11,986 bases of DNA from an uncultured Oscillospiraceae bacterium (lineage in GTDB: Bacteria > Bacillota > Clostridia > Oscillospirales > Ruminococcaceae), in contig CABUAH010000057.1 of assembly GCA_902489475.1 (NCBI GenBank), positions 1 to 11,986 of the forward strand, in the 5' to 3' direction. Positions 6,458-11,986 of this stretch are shown here, piece by piece; within the stretch, counting starts at the first letter, position 1; each line of letters begins with the position of its first letter. Under the pieces are notes generated by a model, which searched no databases, was not told the DNA's origin, and saw nothing but the letters and a program-made list of their open reading frames with translations. The translations under genes were made by a program, and so were the position numbers.

Positions 6458-8941
6458 ATGCCAACTAAAAGTAATACAACTGCAGGCAGCGCAAAAAAAA
6501 CTGCGGTAAAAAAGGCTGTAGCTTTAAAGCCGATTAAAAGTACAGTAGATATTCCTATTACAGAAAAGGAATTTGAAGAAAAGCTTGCTGATATTTTAGG
6601 GGATCAGAGCAGAACTACTATTGAAAAAGCATCTGATAAGCAGATTTACGAGGCGATCTCACAGATAATTGTAAAGCTTTTAAAAGATAAGAGAAGAAAG
6701 TTTGTAAACAAAATTCATTCTGAGGGCAAAAAGCAGGTTTATTATTTGTCGATGGAATTTTTAATGGGCCGTTCTTTAAAAACCAATCTTTACAATCTTA
6801 TGATCAATGATATGGTAAAGGGAGTTTTGGATAAGCACGGTATCAATATCGAGGGAATATACGAATGTGAGCCTGATGCAGGACTTGGAAACGGAGGACT
6901 TGGAAGGCTTGCTGCTTGTTATCTTGACGGACTTGCAACGGAGGGTTATTCCGCAATGGGATATTCGATCTGTTATGAGTTTGGAATTTTTAAGCAGAAG
7001 CTTGAGGACGGTTGGCAGACTGAGTTACCTGACAACTGGCTTCCGGGAGGAAAATCGTGGCTTGTTGAAAATTATGAAAGAGCAATTGAGGTTCACTTTG
7101 ACGGAGAGCTTAACGAGTACTGGGATGATCAGTATCACTGTGTAAATCACACAAATTATACTACTGTTAACGCGGTACCTGTTGATATGTACATTGCGGG
7201 ATATGACAGCGAGGCAGTTTCAACATTAAGACTTTGGAAAGCGGTAACGCCGTCATTTGACATGAATATGTTTAACAAGGGTGATTACTCAAAGGCACTC
7301 GGACAGAACATCATGGCTCAGGCTATTTCAAAGGTTTTGTATCCGAATGACAATCATGCAGAGGGTAAGTCTTTAAGACTTCGTCAGCAGTATTTTATGT
7401 GTGCAGCATCGGTAGGAGATATAGTTGATAAGCACATGAGAACTTATGGAACGCTTGACAATCTCCATGAAAAGGTTGCGATTCATGTAAATGATACTCA
7501 CCCAACACTTGCAATTGCAGAGCTTATGAGAATACTTCTTGATGACTGCGGTTATCCGTGGAACAAGGCATGGCATATTGTTACAAATACATTTGCTTAT
7601 ACAAACCATACGGTAATGGCTGAAGCGTTGGAAAAGTGGGACTGCAATCTTGTAAGACAGGTTATTCCTAGAATTTTCTCTATCATCGTTGAGATCAACA
7701 ACCGTTATTGTAAGGATTTGTTTGATAGAACTGGCGATGAAGCAAGAACTTCGAGAATGTCTATCATTCAGAACAATCAGGTAAAGATGGCTAACCTTTG
7801 TGTTCATGCTTCGCATTCTGTAAACGGAGTTGCAAAGATTCACTCTGAGATCATTAAGCAGGACGTTTTCCATGACGAGTATCTTGATACTCCTAATAAG
7901 TTTAAGAATGTGACGAACGGAATTGCGTTTAGAAGATGGCTTTTACAGTCAAATCCGGGTCTTACAAATCTGCTTCGTGAAAAGATCGGCGATGAATTCT
8001 TAAAGGACGCTTCAAATCTTTCTAAGTTTAATATGTTTAAGGATGACGCCGCAACTTTAGATGCTCTTGCAAAGATCAAGCTTGAGAACAAAAAGAATTT
8101 TGCAAAATACGTTAAGAATCAGTACGGAACAGTATTAAATGTTGACTCTATTTTCGATGTTCAAGTTAAAAGACTTCACGAGTATAAGCGTCAGCACTTA
8201 AATGTTCTTAACATTTTGGCGCAGTATAATTATCTTCTTGAAAATCCTAATGCTGATTTTACACCAAAGACGTATATCTTTGCTGCGAAGGCAGCTCCCG
8301 GATATTATCTTGCAAAGCAGATTATAAAGCTTATTTGGTCGCTTGGCGAGGAGCTTAAGAAGAATCCTAAGATAAATGAAAAGCTTTCAGTAGTTTTCCT
8401 TGAAGATTACTGCGTATCACTTTCAGAAATTTTAATGCCTGCGAGCGAGATATCTGAGCAGATTTCTCTTGCAGGAACAGAAGCTTCCGGAACAGGCAAT
8501 ATGAAGCAGATGCTTAACGGTGCGATAACCCTCGGAACGATGGACGGAGCAAATGTTGAAATACACGAAGCAGTAGGAGATGAAAATATCATCACCTTTG
8601 GTATGTCGGCAGATGAGGTAGTTGCCCGTAAGTCAAATTATCATTCCGAGAAATATTATAATGAAAACGGAATTATCCGTGCAGCAATTGACAAGATGAC
8701 AGGCGGCATAAACGGAAATACTTTTGAAGAAGTTGCAAACTCCCTTAAGTACAGTGATCCGTATATGGTTTTGGCAGATTTTGATTCTTATGCAGCTGCA
8801 CAGGTGCGTTCAAGTGAACTTTACAGAGATCAGACTAAGTGGCAGAAGATGAGCCTTGCAAATATCGCAGGGGCAGGTATTTTCTCCGCAGACAGATCGG
8901 TTGAAGATTACGCAAGAGATATTTGGGGACTTACAAAATAA
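6458..8941 (+). CDS. glgP: glycogen/alpha-glucan phosphorylase (GT35)
   Basis: This PLP-dependent cytosolic enzyme releases glucose 1-phosphate from the non-reducing ends of glycogen or other alpha-1,4-glucans. The protein has 827 residues, near the usual 800-840. Motifs are YYLSMEFLMGRSL (95-107), DAGLGNGGLGRLA (140-152), VNDTHPTLAI (344-353), TNHTVM (382-387), VKRLHEYKRQ (570-579), and EASGTGNMK with the PLP-binding lysine at about K683 followed by MLNGAITLGTMDGANVEI. The start is ATG 6458 because GGAGG (6445-6449) lies 8 nt upstream. A longer frame from TTG 6395 would start inside the -35 box and is not credible. The first 30 or so residues are Lys/Ala/Thr-rich and look disordered, an extension ahead of the conserved catalytic part. 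It has its own promoter, and terminators lie on both sides, so it is probably monocistronic. No other glg gene is in the window. Confidence 0.97.
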   Translation: MPTKSNTTAGSAKKTAVKKAVALKPIKSTVDIPITEKEFEEKLADILGDQSRTTIEKASDKQIYEAISQIIVKLLKDKRRKFVNKIHSEGKKQVYYLSMEFLMGRSLKTNLYNLMINDMVKGVLDKHGINIEGIYECEPDAGLGNGGLGRLAACYLDGLATEGYSAMGYSICYEFGIFKQKLEDGWQTELPDNWLPGGKSWLVENYERAIEVHFDGELNEYWDDQYHCVNHTNYTTVNAVPVDMYIAGYDSEAVSTLRLWKAVTPSFDMNMFNKGDYSKALGQNIMAQAISKVLYPNDNHAEGKSLRLRQQYFMCAASVGDIVDKHMRTYGTLDNLHEKVAIHVNDTHPTLAIAELMRILLDDCGYPWNKAWHIVTNTFAYTNHTVMAEALEKWDCNLVRQVIPRIFSIIVEINNRYCKDLFDRTGDEARTSRMSIIQNNQVKMANLCVHASHSVNGVAKIHSEIIKQDVFHDEYLDTPNKFKNVTNGIAFRRWLLQSNPGLTNLLREKIGDEFLKDASNLSKFNMFKDDAATLDALAKIKLENKKNFAKYVKNQYGTVLNVDSIFDVQVKRLHEYKRQHLNVLNILAQYNYLLENPNADFTPKTYIFAAKAAPGYYLAKQIIKLIWSLGEELKKNPKINEKLSVVFLEDYCVSLSEILMPASEISEQISLAGTEASGTGNMKQMLNGAITLGTMDGANVEIHEAVGDENIITFGMSADEVVARKSNYHSEKYYNENGIIRAAIDKMTGGINGNTFEEVANSLKYSDPYMVLADFDSYAAAQVRSSELYRDQTKWQKMSLANIAGAGIFSADRSVEDYARDIWGLTK

Positions 8942-8958
8942 GCCTTATGACAATAATC

Positions 8959-9215
8959 GGAGCGAACGTAGAGTTCGCTCTTGAGCGTGTCGACGAAGTC
9001 GACAACGCTCCCCATGGGACAAACGCACTCACTTCGACAGCTACGCCCGTCTCGTTCTGCGTTTTTCCCCTAGGGTACCCCTTTTCGTCGAAAATCGGCT
9101 CATACCGCCGATTTCCCCTCAAGGTGTCGCTGCGTCGGCACATGTCCGCCTACGCGACAATATTTAAAAAGTGGACTTTTTTACAGACTGTGGAGCGAAC
9201 GTAGAGTTCGCTCTT
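8959..9215. repeat. GC-rich palindromic element bounded by identical 24-bp hairpins
   Basis: This 257-bp stretch between glgP and the cellulase gene is much more GC-rich than its surroundings. The same 24-bp sequence, itself a hairpin (GAGCGAAC-GTAGA-GTTCGCTC), occurs at 8959-8982 and 9192-9215. Between them are a hairpin with a 12-bp stem and one bulge (8983-8994 with 8998-9010, containing GTCGAC twice), short palindromes CCCATGGG (9011-9018), CCCTAGGG (9068-9075) and GGGTACCC (9073-9080), a hairpin AAATCGGC/GCCGATTT (9092-9099 with 9107-9114) and GTCGC/GCGAC (9126-9130 with 9154-9158). Open frames crossing it on both strands look incidental. A non-autonomous mobile or MITE-like intergenic repeat is the most likely identity, possibly inserted at the glgP terminator. 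Together with the promoter and operator-like site at 9260-9314 this accounts for the 397-bp gap. Confidence 0.6.
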
Positions 9216-9220
9216 TTTTG
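9192..9220 (+). terminator. intrinsic terminator downstream of glgP
   Basis: The second 24-bp hairpin copy has an 8-bp stem GAGCGAAC/GTTCGCTC with a GTAGA loop and runs directly into TTTTTT (9214-9219). The first copy (8959-8982) lacks the T-run, so this second copy is the one expected to end glgP transcripts, about 260 nt after the stop codon. Confidence 0.75.
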
Positions 9221-9259
9221 TTGTAAATTTTTCACACTGAAAAAATATAACAAAAGACA

Positions 9260-9288
9260 TTGACAATCATACAGCAATTTTGTATAAT
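9260..9288 (+). promoter_or_regulatory. consensus sigma-A promoter of the GH5 cellulase gene
   Basis: TTGACA (9260-9265) and TATAAT (9283-9288) are both perfect and 17 bp apart. Transcription should start near 9295, giving a leader of about 44 nt. A promoter this strong on a degradative gene often needs a repressor, which fits the palindrome just downstream. Confidence 0.92.
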
Positions 9289-9299
9289 TAATATAAACA

Positions 9300-9314
9300 G
9301 TCTTATGATAAGAC
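9300..9314. promoter_or_regulatory. operator-like palindrome downstream of the cellulase promoter
   Basis: GTCTTAT (9300-9306) and ATAAGAC (9308-9314) are exact inverted repeats around a single central G, about +5 to +19 from the expected transcription start. The one-base centre makes a stable RNA hairpin unlikely, so a DNA site for a dimeric repressor is the better reading. The regulator is not in the window. Confidence 0.45.
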
Positions 9315-9338
9315 AACAAATAGGAGGTAAAAGAAATA

Positions 9339-11165
9339 ATGCAAAAAAAATCAATTTTTAAAAAGCTTATAAGCGGCATTTTAGCTGCAACTGTTGCTGC
9401 TACGGTTATGCTTACAGCACCGATAAGTGCAGGGGCTGTTGCCGGCGAGGATCAGTCGTTTGAGAATCTCAATCAGTTTGAGATTGCTGAAGCTATGAGT
9501 CCTGCTTGGAATCTCGGAAATCAGTTAGAAGCTGTCAGCGGCAGAATTCCCAGTGAAACTGCGTGGGGAAACCCTGTAATTTCTCAGAACACTTTTAAAA
9601 TGGTTAAGGATGCAGGTTTTAAGGGCGTCAGAATCCCTGTTTCATATTTTGGTAATATTGGTAATGCTCCTGATTATCAGATCAATTCTTCGTGGCTTAA
9701 AAGGATTAAAGAAGTAGTTGATATGGCAATGAAGGAAGATCTTTATGCCATTATCAATATGCACGGAGACGGTTATAACACAATGACAGGCAATGGTGCA
9801 TGGTTACTTTGCAATGCTCCTGAAAATGAACAGCCTGCTATTAAAGCAAAATATAAAGCTTGCTGGGAGCAAATTGCTGATTTATTCTCAGACTATGACG
9901 AGCATCTGATTTTTGAGTCTATGAATGAGGAATTCGATAACACATACAGTACTCCGAATAAAACATACTATGCAAATATTAATGCTTACAACCAGATCTT
10001 TGTTGATACAGTAAGACAGACCGGTGGAAACAATGATAAGCGTTGGTTGCTTATTCCTGGTTGGAACACTGACATAAATTACACCTGCGGTGATTATGGA
10101 TTTGAAATTCCTACAGACACATATAGAGATTCTTCAATTCCGGCAAGCGAGCAGAGAATTATGATTTCGGTTCACTATTATAATCCGTGGGATTTCTGTG
10201 GTGAAGGCAAGAAAACCGAATGGGGAACAGACGCTGAAGTAAAAACATTGACAGATAATTTTGACAGATGTTATACTTCGTTTGTCCTTAAGGGCTATCC
10301 GGTAGTTATTGGAGAGTATGGTGCTGTAAATGTAAATAACACTGATAGCAGAGTCAAATTTGTTAATACGGTATGTAGAACTGCAAGAAGCAGAGGAATG
10401 GTTCCTGTTTACTGGGACAATAATGGACACGGCACCGGTGCTGACAAATTCGGTTTGTTTAATAGAAGTACATTTAATGTTACACAGCCTGAGATAATCA
10501 AGGGTATTATGGATGCATATGAGGGTGAGCCTGATCCGGCACCTGTTATTGTTGATCCGATTACAAAAGATGAAGCACTTGCAGTTGTTTACAGCGGTAA
10601 AGAAGAAGACGCAGTAACAGTTTATAAAGGAGTTGCTGATGCATCATTAGACGGAGCAACAACAGCCAGATTTACTATTGATACCGCTACTGATGTCGCA
10701 TTTAACCAGTATTCAGCATTTTTTGTTCGTAAACAGGTTGGTGACAAGACAGAGTATGTTAAGATTACCGGTGATTCTGATATAACCGGAGCAACATGTT
10801 TGACATATGAAGTTGAATTAAAGACTCCGATTGCTGAGGGCGATGATTTTGCAATCAGCGTTTATACCGGTTCATGGAGAGAAGCAGAAGATTATGTATT
10901 TTTAATCAGACAGTTAGAACTACTTGACGCTGACGGAAACGTATTGAAGACTGTTAAGAAGAGCGATGGTCTCCGTGGAGATGTAAACAATGACGGAAAA
11001 ATTTCAACAGCTGATGTAGGACTTGCAAACGCTTATGCAAAGGGCACAAACACTCTTACAGACGATCAGTTTGCACGTGCAGATGTAAACGGTGACGGAA
11101 AGATTTCGACTGCCGATGTTGGTATGATTAATTCTCATGCAAAAGGCGTAAATCTTTTGTGGTAA
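9339..11165 (+). CDS. secreted GH5 endoglucanase with unassigned module and C-terminal dockerin
   Basis: The 608-residue product should hydrolyse beta-1,4-glucan (cellulose, mixed-linkage glucan or xyloglucan). A Sec signal peptide (1 to about 33; KK then a long hydrophobic core, likely cleavage after SAGA) precedes a GH5 barrel (about 45-395), apparently subfamily 4 by its AWNLGNQLEA start (56-65). Also visible are GVRIPVS (96-102), MHGDG (141-145), SMNEEFD with acid/base E197, HYYNPWDF (279-286), VVIGEYGAV with nucleophile E326, and YWDNN (358-362). A Pro-rich linker (about 396-408) leads to a beta-rich module (about 409-540) that I cannot assign and that may bind carbohydrate. The C-terminus is a dockerin with two calcium loops, D548-D559 and D582-D593, both DVNxDGKISTAD; it should attach the enzyme to a cohesin scaffold outside the cell. 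The ATG follows TAGGAGGT (9321-9328). It is transcribed alone. Confidence 0.95.
   Translation: MQKKSIFKKLISGILAATVAATVMLTAPISAGAVAGEDQSFENLNQFEIAEAMSPAWNLGNQLEAVSGRIPSETAWGNPVISQNTFKMVKDAGFKGVRIPVSYFGNIGNAPDYQINSSWLKRIKEVVDMAMKEDLYAIINMHGDGYNTMTGNGAWLLCNAPENEQPAIKAKYKACWEQIADLFSDYDEHLIFESMNEEFDNTYSTPNKTYYANINAYNQIFVDTVRQTGGNNDKRWLLIPGWNTDINYTCGDYGFEIPTDTYRDSSIPASEQRIMISVHYYNPWDFCGEGKKTEWGTDAEVKTLTDNFDRCYTSFVLKGYPVVIGEYGAVNVNNTDSRVKFVNTVCRTARSRGMVPVYWDNNGHGTGADKFGLFNRSTFNVTQPEIIKGIMDAYEGEPDPAPVIVDPITKDEALAVVYSGKEEDAVTVYKGVADASLDGATTARFTIDTATDVAFNQYSAFFVRKQVGDKTEYVKITGDSDITGATCLTYEVELKTPIAEGDDFAISVYTGSWREAEDYVFLIRQLELLDADGNVLKTVKKSDGLRGDVNNDGKISTADVGLANAYAKGTNTLTDDQFARADVNGDGKISTADVGMINSHAKGVNLLW
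10971..11162 (+). other. dockerin module coding region (two F-hand repeats)
   Basis: Codons 545-608 of the GH5 enzyme encode a dockerin. The two calcium-binding loops (10980-11015 and 11082-11117) are near-identical in sequence, each with Asp, Asn, Asp and Asp at loop positions 1, 3, 5 and 12. Each is followed by VG and a helix ending AKG. Loop positions 10-11, which often set cohesin specificity, are Thr-Ala in both repeats, so either repeat could dock. A short tail (VNLLW) ends the protein. Confidence 0.9.
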
Positions 11166-11212
11166 GATAATGACTATGTAGGTCGTTTTCTTAAAAGACG
11201 TATAGAAACAAT

Positions 11213-11245
11213 AAACCCCAAGCAATTTCAAATTGCTTGGGGTTT
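11213..11245. terminator. bidirectional terminator between convergent genes
   Basis: AAACCCCAAGCAATTT (11213-11228) and AAATTGCTTGGGGTTT (11230-11245) form a perfect 16-bp stem with a T-rich stretch (GACTTTTCC) after it on the plus strand and TTTATTG on the minus strand. It lies between the stop codons of the cellulase gene (11165) and the cytidylyltransferase gene (11254) and should serve both. Confidence 0.88.
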
Positions 11246-11253
11246 GACTTTTC

Positions 11254-11961
11254 CTATTTTATTTTATCCATATACGCAAGATAACCTTCGGCAAAAGCTA
11301 TTTCGCTTTTGTAAGTAAGCTTTATGTTTGATATGTCACCTAAAACAGTATAAACCTTTTCACCTGCAAGAGTGAAAAGTCTTGAGCAATCGGTTGCAAG
11401 TTCTTTCTCTTCAGTTGAAAGCGAGTTGTATATTTTAAGAAATCGTAATGCTTTAAAGGTCTGAGGTGTTTGAATTTGAAGCATTTGTTTTCGGTCGAAT
11501 ATCTCGTCGATAGTATCGCCGCCTTTAACGATTGTATCGGTCGCAGAAATAGCGGTAGTGCAAGGCCCTTTTCCTGTACAAACCTTTAAGTTTTCTAGGA
11601 TTATACTCTTGTTTACAAAAGGTCTTACAGCATCGTGAGTTAGTAGAATTGTAGATTCGTCAAGCTCATTCTGCTGACTTAAATAGTCTATTGCATTTAA
11701 AATAGTTTCGTTCCTTGAATTGCCGCCTGCTAAAACATGAACGCCTGAAATTCCGTATTCACAGAGCAAGTCACGGGTATAGCCTGTAAAGCTTTCGGGG
11801 ACAAGAACAAGTATTCGGTCAAAGCCAACATCCGTAAATTTTTTGATTGTATGGATAATAACAGGGGAGCCGCCTATTTCTATATACTGTTTTGGGATTT
11901 CGGTGCCCATTCTTGTTCCGGAGCCGCCTGCGGCAATAACAGCAACTTTGTTTTCCTTCAA
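11254..11961 (-). CDS. IspD/TarI-family cytidylyltransferase
   Basis: The 235-residue cytosolic enzyme should transfer CMP from CTP to a sugar- or polyol-phosphate. The N-terminal nucleotide loop is AAGGSGTRMG (11-20) followed by IPKQY; later come LTHDAVRPF, a DRKQMLQIQTPQTF segment and a C-terminal SNIKLT, all typical of the family. The substrate is uncertain. IspD (methylerythritol phosphate, isoprenoid synthesis) usually has DGARP or DAARP and KDTIK-like motifs. Here THDAVRPF, ATDTIV and YNSLSTEEKELATDCSR resemble TarI (ribitol 5-phosphate, wall teichoic acid). The start is TTG at 11961, backed by a strong AGGAGGTGA ribosome site (11966-11974) 7 nt upstream. The gene is convergent with the cellulase gene; what lies upstream is beyond the window edge. 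Confidence 0.9.
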   Translation of the reverse strand: MKENKVAVIAAGGSGTRMGTEIPKQYIEIGGSPVIIHTIKKFTDVGFDRILVLVPESFTGYTRDLLCEYGISGVHVLAGGNSRNETILNAIDYLSQQNELDESTILLTHDAVRPFVNKSIILENLKVCTGKGPCTTAISATDTIVKGGDTIDEIFDRKQMLQIQTPQTFKALRFLKIYNSLSTEEKELATDCSRLFTLAGEKVYTVLGDISNIKLTYKSEIAFAEGYLAYMDKIK

Positions 11962-11986
11962 AATCTCACCTCCTGTTTGTCAAAAT

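Noticed and set aside
8931..9143. 70-codon open frame on the minus strand across the GC-rich element
   Set aside because: It overlaps the end of glgP and consists of hairpin DNA; openness follows from composition. No ribosome site was recognised. It may be conserved only because the element is repeated.
8923..9204. 93-codon plus-strand frame starting inside glgP
   Set aside because: It begins in the last codons of glgP in another frame and runs through palindromic repeat DNA; no coding support.
1..11986. tRNA or rRNA genes, CRISPR arrays, transposase genes
   Set aside because: None was recognised on either strand on reading.

Overview
The window looks like chromosomal DNA of a low-GC, gut-type Firmicute, most likely Ruminococcus or a close relative in the Oscillospiraceae. 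The main reason is a secreted family 5 glycoside hydrolase that ends in a dockerin (two DVNxDGKISTADVG repeats), the signature of a cellulosome-forming Ruminococcus or Clostridium. AGGAGG-type ribosome sites, AT-rich promoters with 17-bp spacers and heavy use of AGA and GGA codons agree with this. The species cannot be fixed from the sequence alone.

Left part (1-4908): central carbon metabolism. A promoter and an unusually structured leader of about 200 nt precede pgk (408-1622), followed 66 bp later by tpiA (1689-2465). A small four-helix membrane protein of unknown function (2686-3174) sits before gpmI (3277-4854), a cofactor-independent phosphoglycerate mutase of the plant/protist type. 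gpmI ends at a good terminator. Together these genes carry out consecutive lower-glycolysis steps; GAPDH and enolase are not in the window.

Middle part (4909-6314): a 388-bp gap holds a possible promoter, a 57-nt stem-loop and a 26-codon micro-ORF. It leads into two tightly linked genes of unknown function, a six-helix membrane protein (5243-5821) and a small lipoprotein (5823-6275), closed by a strong terminator.

Right part (6315-11986): glgP, a GT35 glycogen/alpha-glucan phosphorylase (6458-8941), has a near-consensus sigma-A promoter. After it lies a GC-rich, palindrome-rich element of about 257 bp (8959-9215), bounded by two identical 24-bp hairpin sequences. Then comes the secreted GH5 endoglucanase (9339-11165), with its own consensus promoter and a 15-bp odd palindrome just after the expected transcription start. 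A 16-bp-stem bidirectional terminator separates it from the convergent IspD/TarI-family cytidylyltransferase (11254-11961, minus strand, TTG start).

Functionally, the window links extracellular cellulose or beta-glucan attack (GH5-dockerin), internal alpha-glucan use (GlgP) and glycolysis (Pgk, TpiA, GpmI). Each gene group has its own transcription signals, so this is neighbourhood rather than one operon. The least explained parts are the two structured intergenic elements, the membrane protein/lipoprotein pair and the unassigned beta-rich module in the cellulase.
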